Source: SFDP01 sp051653625 (GTDB taxonomy: Bacteria > Bacillota > Clostridia > Lachnospirales > Lachnospiraceae). From it: 21,233 nt of DNA. The position numbers were made by a program, and so were the translations under genes. The notes beneath the pieces are model-generated. The model saw only the letters and a list, made by a program, of their open reading frames with translations, was not told the DNA's origin and ran no database searches. Below are positions 15,620-21,233 of the stretch, one piece after another (position 1 is the stretch's first letter; each line of letters starts with the position of its first letter). The DNA is taken from NCBI GenBank assembly GCA_051653625.1, contig JBOFWM010000124.1, positions 1-21,233 of the forward strand, given 5' to 3'.

Positions 15620-15775
15620 ATGACAAAAAACGAATATAATAAGGCAAAAGATAAAGTACAAAATGGCCAAGATCACAATGAGATAAAAGAAAAAGTTGAA
15701 ATGAATGATATGAAACAAGTACAAAAAACAAACGATAAAAATAAAGCAAATAATAGTACAAGAGACGAGTACTAG
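15620..15775 (+). CDS. 51-residue charged small protein, unknown function
   Basis: This short reading frame has a strong ribosome binding site, GAAAGGAG, 10 bases before the ATG, and is followed directly by a strong terminator. The product is almost entirely hydrophilic: about 11 Lys/Arg, 10 Asp/Glu and many Asn and Gln, no Cys or Trp, and no hydrophobic segment. It starts MTKNEYNKAKDK and ends STRDEY. It is likely disordered or a single amphipathic helix. Its size and hydrophilic make-up recall small spore or stress proteins, but no family signature was recognised. Codon use is like its neighbours. It may be the last gene of the lgt/HAAS unit or separately expressed; no convincing promoter was found. 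Confidence 0.72.
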   Translation: MTKNEYNKAKDKVQNGQDHNEIKEKVEMNDMKQVQKTNDKNKANNSTRDEY

Positions 15776-15785
15776 AATTTCTAAA

Positions 15786-15838
15786 TAAATAGACCTTTTG
15801 TAATTAGATAGTAATCTAATTATGAAAGGTCTATTTTT
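15786..15838 (+). terminator. intrinsic terminator after the small protein gene
   Basis: Outer arms AATAGACCTTT (15788-15798) and AAAGGTCTATT (15825-15835) enclose an inner 9-bp stem (15801-15809 with 15814-15822), followed by a T-run. The structure begins about 10 bases after the stop codon. Confidence 0.9.
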
Positions 15839-15853
15839 ATCTACATAACATCC

Positions 15854-15883
15854 TTGACAGATGAAGGAAAAAAAACGTAATAT
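15854..15883 (+). promoter_or_regulatory. predicted promoter of the methyltransferase operon
   Basis: TTGACA (15854-15859) and TAATAT (15878-15883) are 18 bases apart. The normal start distance places transcription initiation at about 15890, which is the A of the ATG itself. Confidence 0.7.
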
Positions 15884-15889
15884 ATAGAT

Positions 15890-17038
15890 ATGAAAAAATA
15901 TGAATTAATTGCACCATGTCATTTTGGACTGGAAGCAGTATTAAAAAAAGAAATAATTGAATTAGGGTATGACGTTTCGAATGTAGAGGATGGAAGAGTT
16001 ACATTCATTGGAGACGAAGAAGCAATTTGTAGGGGGAATATTTTTTTAAGAACAGCTGAGCGAATTCTTATAAAAGTAGGCTCATTTTATGCTACAAGTT
16101 TCGAAGAGTTATTTGAAAAAACAAAAGAATTACCATGGGAGGAATATATTCCAAAAGAAGGTAAGTTTTGGGTTGCGAAAGCTGCAAGTGTAAAAAGTCA
16201 ATTATTTAGCCCGACGGACATACAATCTATTATGAAAAAAGCAATGGTAGAGAGATTGAAAGGAATTTACCACATAGATTGGTTTGAAGAGTCTGGAGCT
16301 AGTTACCCAGTACGTGTCTTTATAATGAAAGATTGTGTTACCGTTTCATTAGATACAACGGGTGTATCCCTTCATAAAAGAGGATATAGGAAGTTGACTG
16401 CTAAAGCACCAATTGCAGAAAATTTAGCATCATCGCTTATTATGTTAACACCATGGAATAAAGATCGTATTTTAGTAGATCCTTTTTGTGGATGTGGAAC
16501 AATTCCAATTGAAGCAGCATTAATGGCAGCAAATATGGCACCAGGTATGAAAAGAACATTTTTAGCGCAATCATGGGATGAAATTGTAAAAAAATCGGAA
16601 TGGGATTATGCATTTGAAGAAGCACATGATCTTGTAGATTTATCTATTCGTCCAGACATCCAAGGATATGATATTGATGGAGAAATGATTAGCTATGCTA
16701 GAGAAAATGCAAAATTAGCAGGCGTAGAACAAATGATCCATTTTCAAAAACGAGATGTAAAAGATTTGAGTCATCCAAAAAAATATGGATTTATCATAAC
16801 GAACCCACCTTATGGAGAAAGATTAGAAGAAAAGGAAAATCTTAAAAAGCTTTATAAAATGTTAGGGTCTCGTTATAAGGAATTAGAGGCTTGGTCTCTT
16901 TATATGATAACATCTTATGAAAATGCAGAAAAAGATATTGGAAAAAAGGCAGATAAAAATAGAAAAATTTATAATGGAATGATGAAGACATATTTTTATC
17001 AATTTCTTGGACCAAAACCACCAAGACGTGAGAAATAG
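15890..17038 (+). CDS. THUMP-domain 23S rRNA (guanine-N2) methyltransferase, RlmL/YpsC family
   Basis: The 382-residue protein has a ferredoxin-like/THUMP RNA-binding region (about 1-160) and a Rossmann-fold methyltransferase domain (about 165-380). Motifs: LHKRGYR (161-167) at the junction, SAM-binding DPFCGCGT (197-204), GYDID (259-263) and catalytic NPPYGE (305-310), which is typical of N2-guanine methylation. Length matches Bacillus YpsC, equivalent to the N-terminal half of E. coli RlmL. There is no ribosome binding site at a usable distance: the nearest, GAAGGA near 15863, is about 20 bases away and overlaps the promoter spacer. Translation is probably leaderless. The next gene begins 15 bases after the stop, with AGGAG overlapping that stop. 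Confidence 0.92.
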   Translation: MKKYELIAPCHFGLEAVLKKEIIELGYDVSNVEDGRVTFIGDEEAICRGNIFLRTAERILIKVGSFYATSFEELFEKTKELPWEEYIPKEGKFWVAKAASVKSQLFSPTDIQSIMKKAMVERLKGIYHIDWFEESGASYPVRVFIMKDCVTVSLDTTGVSLHKRGYRKLTAKAPIAENLASSLIMLTPWNKDRILVDPFCGCGTIPIEAALMAANMAPGMKRTFLAQSWDEIVKKSEWDYAFEEAHDLVDLSIRPDIQGYDIDGEMISYARENAKLAGVEQMIHFQKRDVKDLSHPKKYGFIITNPPYGERLEEKENLKKLYKMLGSRYKELEAWSLYMITSYENAEKDIGKKADKNRKIYNGMMKTYFYQFLGPKPPRREK

Positions 17039-17053
17039 GAGTTACTAATCTGT

Positions 17054-17812
17054 ATGTACGATAAATTGATGAAATATGCAGGAATAATTGGTAGTATATT
17101 TTTTCTTATATCTATGATAGTTGCAATTTTCTATATGAAAAATAGAGCGTTTCTAGTGGAAGAAGATGTAAATATTCAACAAAAACAATTGAAAGATAAT
17201 GAACTGAATAATTTTCGTAATATGATTGTAGAAAGTAAAGCATATAAATATAGAGTCTTAATTAATGCAGCGCATGGTGGATTAGAAACAGGAAATGCAT
17301 CATCAAAGATTTATGAAAAAGATATTACGCTTTCTATTGCAAAAAAAATTCGTGAGTTAAATACAAATGAAAATATAGGTATTTTTTTAGTAAGAGATAC
17401 AGATGAGTATTTAGGGATAGAAGAAAGAAAATACCTGATAGAAGAATTTAATGCGGATTTATATATTGAATTACATGTAGAGATTGAATTGCAAAATGAG
17501 AGAACATATGGAACAAGCATCCTATATAACGAGCGTTTTTATAATCCATTTCTTAAAAATACGGAAATAGCAGATGTTCTGATAACGGAAATTATTCAAA
17601 AAACAAAAGGAAAACCGAATGGAATCTATGGGGATTCTTTAGAACAATATCCATTATTAAATGTTGGAAAAAAATCAGGTGTTTCTATTATATTAGGTTA
17701 TTTGTCAAACAAAAAAGAAGTAACATATTTAGAGAATGATTCTTATCAAGAAAATATGGCTATGGGTATTTTGAATGGAATTTCTTTGCTATATGATAAA
17801 GTTTTAGAATAG
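17054..17812 (+). CDS. Amidase_3-like N-acetylmuramoyl-L-alanine amidase homologue, probably degenerate
   Basis: The 252-residue protein has an N-terminal membrane anchor (about 9-28), a coiled linker, and an Amidase_3 fold from about 66 to the end. The three zinc ligands are present: H74 in NAAHGG, E88 in YEKDI and H141 in IELHVE. The C-terminal motif normally reads VE-x-G-[FY]-LSN, with Glu as catalytic residue; here it is IILGYLSN (212-219), with Ile at that position. The SIHxNA stretch is also altered to ELHVEI. It may bind peptidoglycan without cleaving it, or be an activator or pseudo-enzyme. It sits between the rRNA methyltransferase and rdgB and is likely co-transcribed. Fold call is firm, activity doubtful. 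Confidence 0.78.
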   Translation: MYDKLMKYAGIIGSIFFLISMIVAIFYMKNRAFLVEEDVNIQQKQLKDNELNNFRNMIVESKAYKYRVLINAAHGGLETGNASSKIYEKDITLSIAKKIRELNTNENIGIFLVRDTDEYLGIEERKYLIEEFNADLYIELHVEIELQNERTYGTSILYNERFYNPFLKNTEIADVLITEIIQKTKGKPNGIYGDSLEQYPLLNVGKKSGVSIILGYLSNKKEVTYLENDSYQENMAMGILNGISLLYDKVLE

Positions 17813-17842
17813 AATATATAAGAAGAATTGGAGAATGTGAAA

Positions 17843-18448
17843 ATGGATGATAAAAAGAGGATCATTTTTGCAACTGGAAATGAAGGGAAAATGAAAGAAA
17901 TCCGCTATATATTAGCGGATTTAGAGTATACTGTAGTTTCTCAAAAAGAAGCAGGTATTTTTGTTGATGTAGAAGAAAATGGAGCAACATTTGAAGAAAA
18001 TGCAATAATAAAAGCAAAAGCGATTAGTAGACAGTGTAATGATATTGTATTGGCGGATGATTCGGGGTTAGAAATTGATTATTTAAATAAAGAACCAGGG
18101 ATTTATTCAGCACGATATATGGGTGAAGATACTTCATACCATATAAAAAATAATATGCTTATTCGTCGTTTAGAGGGTGTTCCTATTGAAAATAGGACAG
18201 CAAGATTTGTTTGTGCAATTGCAGCAGTCTTTCCAAATGGAGCAGTAGAAACGACGTATGCGACGATTGAGGGATATATTGGATATGAAGAATTAGGAAC
18301 AAATGGATTTGGTTATGATCCAATTTTTATGGTACCAGAATATAGTTGTACACAAGCTCAATTATCAGAAGAACAAAAAAATAAAATTAGTCATAGGGCA
18401 AAAGCCTTAGAACAAATGAAAGAAAAAATCAAAGTTTTTAGAGGGTGA
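17843..18448 (+). CDS. rdgB: RdgB/HAM1 family non-canonical purine NTP pyrophosphatase
   Basis: The 201-residue cytoplasmic enzyme hydrolyses dITP, ITP and XTP to monophosphates, keeping deaminated purines out of DNA and RNA. Motifs: IFATGNEGKMKEI near the start (8-20), TFEENAIIKAKA, VLADDSGLEID (about 72-82), PGIYSARYMG, GFGYDPIF and the ISHRAKAL tail. Length is typical. I chose ATG 17843 because GGAG at 17830-17833 lies 9 bases upstream. The TTG at 17828 would overlap that site, and the GTG at 17837 is too close. It is followed after 25 bases by a phosphoesterase gene, a common pairing in Clostridia. Confidence 0.95.
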   Translation: MDDKKRIIFATGNEGKMKEIRYILADLEYTVVSQKEAGIFVDVEENGATFEENAIIKAKAISRQCNDIVLADDSGLEIDYLNKEPGIYSARYMGEDTSYHIKNNMLIRRLEGVPIENRTARFVCAIAAVFPNGAVETTYATIEGYIGYEELGTNGFGYDPIFMVPEYSCTQAQLSEEQKNKISHRAKALEQMKEKIKVFRG

Positions 18449-18473
18449 ATTTTTAGTTATGAGGGGGGTAGAA

Positions 18474-18959
18474 ATGAAGATTTTGATTGTTAGTGATACT
18501 CATAGACAGAATGAAGTATATTTAAAATTGATTGAGGAAAATGATCCATTTGATCTTGTCATTCATTGTGGAGATGGAGAAGGAAGCGAGCTTTTAATTT
18601 CAGAGGCAGCAGGATGTGAAGTAGAGATGGTGTCAGGAAATAATGACTTTTTTTCGGGATTACCAAAAGAAATTGAAAAAGAAGTTGCAGGATATAAAAT
18701 ATGGATTACACATGGCCATAATTATTATGTTTCGATGGAAAATGCTACAATTAAAGAAGAAGCAATTGCTAGAGGAATGGATATTGTTATTTATGGACAT
18801 ACACATAAACCAATTATTGAGAGAGAAGAAAATATTATAGCATTAAATCCAGGAAGTCTAACATATCCAAGACAAGAAAATAGAATGCCATCATATATTT
18901 TTATGGAATTACATGAAAATGGGAAAATAGATTTAGAAATTAAATACATAAAAAGCTGA
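18474..18959 (+). CDS. MJ0936/YfcE-family metallophosphoesterase
   Basis: This 161-residue calcineurin-like phosphoesterase has the full metal-binding set: DTH (8-10), GD (33-34), GNND (55-58), THGH (79-82) and GHTH (108-111), then LNPGS. Family members hydrolyse phosphodiesters in vitro; the physiological substrate is unknown. The start is ATG 18474, because the strong GAGGGGGG at 18461-18468 lies 5 bases before it. The in-frame ATG at 18459 would place that site inside the gene and add MRGVE. It is the last gene of the methyltransferase-amidase-rdgB unit. No clear terminator follows. Confidence 0.93.
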   Translation: MKILIVSDTHRQNEVYLKLIEENDPFDLVIHCGDGEGSELLISEAAGCEVEMVSGNNDFFSGLPKEIEKEVAGYKIWITHGHNYYVSMENATIKEEAIARGMDIVIYGHTHKPIIEREENIIALNPGSLTYPRQENRMPSYIFMELHENGKIDLEIKYIKS

Positions 18960-19016
18960 TAAAATGGGCATTCTAAGGGGGTTGAAAAAAAAGATAAAAA
19001 AAGTTTAGAAAAAGTG

Positions 19017-19045
19017 TTGACATAATAGAACTTCTGTTATAGAAT
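19017..19045 (+). promoter_or_regulatory. promoter of the second tRNA operon
   Basis: Consensus TTGACA (19017-19022) and TAGAAT (19040-19045) are separated by 17 bases, about 25 bases before the first pairing element and 32 before tRNA-Pro. Confidence 0.88.
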
Positions 19046-19050
19046 ATATC

Positions 19051-19161
19051 TTGCGTCAAGGGTAACACGTACATGACGGGGTGTGGCTCAGCTTGGCTAG
19101 AGCGCCTGGTTTGGGACCAGGAGGTCGCAGGTTCGAATCCTGTCACCCCGATTTGACGCAA
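19051..19161 (+). repeat. complementary arms flanking tRNA-Pro
   Basis: TTGCGTCAA (19051-19059), at the predicted 5' end of the transcript, is the exact reverse complement of TTGACGCAA (19153-19161), just after tRNA-Pro. In the precursor they could close a 9-bp stem around the whole tRNA. The 3' arm is followed by five T's. Confidence 0.6.
19077..19151 (+). tRNA. tRNA-Pro(TGG)
   Basis: Acceptor CGGGGTG pairs with CACCCCG, discriminator A. Stem CCTGG/CCAGG encloses loop TTTGGGA with anticodon TGG. T-arm GCAGGTTCGAATCCTG. No CCA is encoded. Confidence 0.97.
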
Positions 19162-19168
19162 TTTTTAT

Positions 19169-19239
19169 GCGGGTGTAGTTCAATGGTAGAACACTAGCCT
19201 TCCAAGCTAGATACGTGGGTTCGATTCCCATCACCCGCT
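19169..19239 (+). tRNA. tRNA-Gly(TCC)
   Basis: Acceptor GCGGGTG pairs with CACCCGC, discriminator T. Stem CTAGC/GCTAG encloses loop CTTCCAA with anticodon TCC. No CCA is encoded. Confidence 0.97.
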
Positions 19240-19240
19240 C

Positions 19241-19259
19241 TCAATTTTAAATAAATTGA
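19241..19259 (+). repeat. first of two tandem stem-loops in the tRNA-Gly/tRNA-Arg spacer
   Basis: TCAATTT and AAATTGA form a perfect 7-bp stem with a 5-base loop, starting two bases after the mature tRNA-Gly end. Confidence 0.65.
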
Positions 19260-19278
19260 ACATTACCAAATGTAATGT
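19260..19278 (+). repeat. second tandem stem-loop in the tRNA-Gly/tRNA-Arg spacer
   Basis: ACATTAC and GTAATGT form a perfect 7-bp stem with a 5-base loop. It abuts the first stem-loop on one side and the first base of tRNA-Arg on the other, so the two hairpins fill the spacer completely. Confidence 0.65.
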
Positions 19279-19352
<74 letters not shown>

Positions 19353-19383
19353 TTTGAGAAACGGGACAACCCTAACTCATTAT

Positions 19384-19458
19384 GGTGGGTATAGCGCAGT
19401 CGGTTAGCGCGCCAGATTGTGGCTCTGGAGGCCGAGGGTTCGATTCCCTCTATTCACC
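19384..19458 (+). tRNA. tRNA-His(GTG)
   Basis: The start includes the encoded extra G (G-1) opposite discriminator C, the identity element for histidine. Acceptor GTGGGTA pairs with TATTCAC with two G-U pairs. Stem CCAGA/TCTGG encloses loop TTGTGGC with anticodon GTG. No CCA is encoded. Confidence 0.96.
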
Positions 19459-19460
19459 TT

Positions 19461-19476
19461 TGGTAAGAAATTATCA
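19461..19476 (+). repeat. stem-loop in the tRNA-His/tRNA-Gln spacer
   Basis: TGGTAA and TTATCA pair over 6 bp (one G-U) around a GAAA loop, a GNRA-type tetraloop. Confidence 0.45.
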
Positions 19477-19482
19477 TAATAT

Positions 19483-19554
19483 AGGGCTATCGCCAAGCGG
19501 TAAGGCACAGCACTTTGACTGCTGCATTCGAAAGTTCGAATCTTTCTAGCCCTG
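19483..19554 (+). tRNA. tRNA-Gln(TTG)
   Basis: Acceptor AGGGCTA pairs with TAGCCCT, with the weak first pair A1-U72 common in glutamine tRNAs; discriminator G. Stem CAGCA/TGCTG encloses loop CTTTGAC with anticodon TTG. No CCA is encoded. Confidence 0.95.
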
Positions 19555-19557
19555 TTT

Positions 19558-19575
19558 ATATTGCTACAGCAATAT
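19558..19575 (+). repeat. stem-loop in the tRNA-Gln/tRNA-Lys spacer
   Basis: ATATTGCT and AGCAATAT are perfect 8-base complements separated by 2 bases. In practice the top pair opens to give a 7-bp stem with a 4-base loop. Confidence 0.6.
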
Positions 19576-19581
19576 TTAAAT

Positions 19582-19654
19582 GGGATATTAGCTCAGTTGG
19601 TAGAGCACTTGACTTTTAATCAAGTTGTCCGGAGTTCGAATCTCCGATGTCTCA
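19582..19654 (+). tRNA. tRNA-Lys(TTT)
   Basis: Acceptor GGGATAT pairs with ATGTCTC with two G-U pairs; discriminator A. Stem CTTGA/TCAAG encloses loop CTTTTAA with anticodon TTT. It is the last gene of the second tRNA operon. No CCA is encoded. Confidence 0.96.
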
Positions 19655-19666
19655 TTACAGAGTTGT

Positions 19667-19698
19667 AAAAAACATCGCTCATTGAGTGGTGTTTTTTT
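19667..19698 (+). terminator. terminator of the second tRNA operon
   Basis: AAAAAACATCGCTC and GAGTGGTGTTTTTT form a continuous stem with two G-U pairs and a 3-base loop, running into a T-run. It lies 12 bases after tRNA-Lys and 22 bases before the MATE ATG. Confidence 0.85.
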
Positions 19699-19720
19699 AT
19701 GTGTAACGAAGGAGTGTAAT

Positions 19721-21076
19721 ATGGAAAAAAAAGAAAATAAAATGGGTGTTATGAATGAAAACAAATTATTAATTTCAATGGCATTACCAATGATGATATC
19801 TATGTTGGTACAGGCATTATATAATATAGTAGATAGTATTTTTGTATCGATGGTAAATGAGAATGCATTAACAGCCGTATCGCTTGCTTTTCCTATTCAA
19901 GTGTTAATGATTGCGGTAGGAGGTGGAACTGGTGTAGGGGTAAATGCACTTCTTTCTAAATCTTTAGGAGAAAAAGAGCATGAGAATGTAAATAAGGCGG
20001 CAGAAAATGGAATTTTTTTAGCAATATTGTCTTTTGTTTTATTTCTTATCGTTGGAATCTTTTTTTCGAAGATATTTTTTCAAAGTCAAACAAATGATGC
20101 ACAAATATTAGAATATGGAACACAATATATGACAGTAATAACTTGTATGTCATTTGGACTTTTTGGGCAATTAATATTTGAGCGTTTATTACAAGCAACA
20201 GGGAAAAGCGTATTTTCCATGATTACACAAGGGATAGGAGCAATTACTAATTTGATTTTAGATCCTATTTTAATTTTTGGATTGTTTGGGATGCCTAAGT
20301 TAGGAGTAACGGGAGCGGCACTTGCAACTGTAATAGGACAGATAATTGCTGCATCAGTAGGAATGATTTTGAATATGAAATATAATTCAGAAATAAAATT
20401 ATTTGATAAAAAGTTTAGACCAGATTTGGAGTGTATAAAAAAAATATATATCGTAGGTTTGCCATCTATTATTATGCAAGCGATCGGTTCTGTTATGACT
20501 TATGGAATAAATATAATTTTGATAAGTTTTAGTGCAACAGCAACTGCTGTATTTGGTGTTTATTTTAAATTACAAAGTTTTATCTTTATGCCAGTATTTG
20601 GATTGAATAACGCATTAATTCCAATTATTGCATATAATTTTGGAGCTAAGAACAGAGATAGGGTTATAAAAACAATAAAAATCAGTGTTGTTTATTCTGT
20701 ATCAATTATGGCGATAGGATTTGTTGTATTTCAAGTATTTACTGCGGAATTATTAAGTTTATTTCAAGCATCTGATTTAATGTTAGAAATAGGTGTAAAA
20801 GCACTTAGAATTATTAGTATTAGTTTTATTGTTGCTGGGTATTGCATTATTTGTGGAAGTGTATTTCAAGCACTTGGAAATGGTGTCTATAGTCTTATCG
20901 TTTCTATTGCAAGACAATTAGTAGTAATATTACCAGTTGCATATTTATTATCTTTATTAGGAAATGTAAATTTGGTATGGTGGGCATTTCCAATTTCAGA
21001 AATTGTATCACTCATTATTTCAACAATTTTTATGATTAAAATATATCAAGAAGTAATAAAAAAAATTGGAGAATAA
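19721..21076 (+). CDS. MATE-family multidrug/metabolite efflux transporter
   Basis: The 451-residue membrane protein has about 12 predicted segments in two homologous halves. Family features: ALPMMISMLVQALYNIVDSIFV near the start, GGGTGVGVNALLSKSLG in the first half, LLQATGKS and the matching VFQALGNG of the second half, and LNNALIPIIAYNFGA. Such proteins exchange Na+ or H+ for organic cations or other small molecules. The start is the ATG at 19721, with AAGGAG at 19709-19714 six bases upstream. A longer in-frame opening from 19625 would run through tRNA-Lys and the terminator and is not credible. No promoter was recognised between the tRNA terminator and the gene. Substrate unknown; closest in type to the MepA/DinF-like bacterial branch. 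Confidence 0.92.
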   Translation: MEKKENKMGVMNENKLLISMALPMMISMLVQALYNIVDSIFVSMVNENALTAVSLAFPIQVLMIAVGGGTGVGVNALLSKSLGEKEHENVNKAAENGIFLAILSFVLFLIVGIFFSKIFFQSQTNDAQILEYGTQYMTVITCMSFGLFGQLIFERLLQATGKSVFSMITQGIGAITNLILDPILIFGLFGMPKLGVTGAALATVIGQIIAASVGMILNMKYNSEIKLFDKKFRPDLECIKKIYIVGLPSIIMQAIGSVMTYGINIILISFSATATAVFGVYFKLQSFIFMPVFGLNNALIPIIAYNFGAKNRDRVIKTIKISVVYSVSIMAIGFVVFQVFTAELLSLFQASDLMLEIGVKALRIISISFIVAGYCIICGSVFQALGNGVYSLIVSIARQLVVILPVAYLLSLLGNVNLVWWAFPISEIVSLIISTIFMIKIYQEVIKKIGE

Positions 21077-21090
21077 AATAAAAAAAATAA

Positions 21091-21119
21091 TTGACATTAT
21101 GTTTCAAATTAGATATAAT
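21091..21119 (+). promoter_or_regulatory. consensus sigma-A promoter of tRNA-Leu(TAG)
   Basis: TTGACA (21091-21096) and TATAAT (21114-21119) are both perfect matches separated by exactly 17 bases. Confidence 0.93.
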
Positions 21120-21123
21120 AGCT

Positions 21124-21145
21124 TTTGTGGTTAAGAAATCACAAA
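21124..21145 (+). repeat. stem-loop in the tRNA-Leu(TAG) leader
   Basis: TTTGTGGTT and AATCACAAA pair over 9 bp (one G-U) with a 4-base loop, beginning at the predicted transcription start and ending 5 bases before the mature tRNA. Confidence 0.55.
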
Positions 21146-21150
21146 CATAT

Positions 21151-21230
21151 GCGGATGTGGCGGAACTGGCAGACGCGCTAGACTTAGGATCTAGTGGGAG
21201 ACCGTGCAGGTTCGATTCCTGTCATCCGCA
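21151..21230 (+). tRNA. tRNA-Leu(TAG)
   Basis: Acceptor GCGGATG pairs with CATCCGC, discriminator A. Stem CTAGA/TCTAG encloses loop CTTAGGA with anticodon TAG. The variable arm is shorter than that of tRNA-Leu(TAA) in this window. No CCA is encoded. The operon may continue beyond the window. Confidence 0.96.
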
Positions 21231-21233
21231 GTA

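Noticed and set aside
18973..19161. 62-residue minus-strand open frame with VTGFEPATSWSQT
   Set aside because: It is the antisense of tRNA-Pro and its promoter, another typical tRNA artefact.
19625..19720. N-terminal extension of the MATE gene
   Set aside because: It would translate the end of tRNA-Lys and a terminator; a strong ribosome binding site serves the ATG at 19721.

Overview
The window looks like chromosomal DNA from a low-GC, Gram-positive anaerobe of the Clostridia, most likely a gut Lachnospiraceae species. The evidence is the AT-rich codon use, strong AGGAGG-type ribosome binding sites, sigma-A promoters, tRNA genes without an encoded CCA, an LTA-synthase-type sulfatase next to YfhO, and a Firmicutes-style sialic acid cluster. 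No phage, transposon or CRISPR signal was seen. The genus cannot be fixed from the sequence alone.

Layout. 1-650: the end of a tRNA operon (Asn, Glu, Thr, Met, Asp, Val, Leu) closed by a terminator. 811-2166: a gene that reads as an in-frame fusion of a family 2 glycosyltransferase with a hypoxanthine/uracil-DNA-glycosylase-like domain. 2185-6473 (minus): an LTA synthase-like phosphoglycerol transferase followed by a YfhO-type GT-C membrane protein. 6581-6654 (minus): a lone tRNA-Arg with its own promoter and terminator. 6746-14222: a divergent sialic acid (nan) locus. Leftward it encodes N-acetylneuraminate lyase and an SGNH hydrolase. Rightward it encodes NanE, a lipoprotein and two CUT1 permeases, a ROK kinase (NanK) and an RpiR-type regulator. 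14344-15838: an Lgt-family membrane protein, a HAAS/DUF1700 protein and a 51-residue charged small protein. 15890-18959: a THUMP rRNA methyltransferase, a degenerate Amidase_3 protein, an RdgB-type NTP pyrophosphatase and an MJ0936/YfcE-type phosphoesterase. 19077-19654: a second tRNA operon (Pro, Gly, Arg, His, Gln, Lys), followed by a MATE transporter (19721-21076). 21151-21230: tRNA-Leu(TAG) behind a consensus promoter.

How it works together. The nan locus would import free sialic acid with a lipoprotein-dependent ABC importer. NanA would cleave it to ManNAc and pyruvate, NanK would phosphorylate ManNAc, and NanE would epimerise the product to GlcNAc-6-P. No sialidase, transporter ATPase, nagA or nagB is present here, so the cell probably scavenges sialic acid released elsewhere and borrows a shared ATPase. 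The LTA synthase/YfhO pair points to synthesis and decoration of a glycerol-phosphate cell-surface polymer.

Most worth a second look: the glycosyltransferase/DNA-glycosylase fusion, the small stem-loops that occupy most inter-tRNA spacers and tRNA leaders, the probable leaderless start of the THUMP methyltransferase, the amidase that lacks its catalytic glutamate, and the 17-base palindrome over the nanE promoter.
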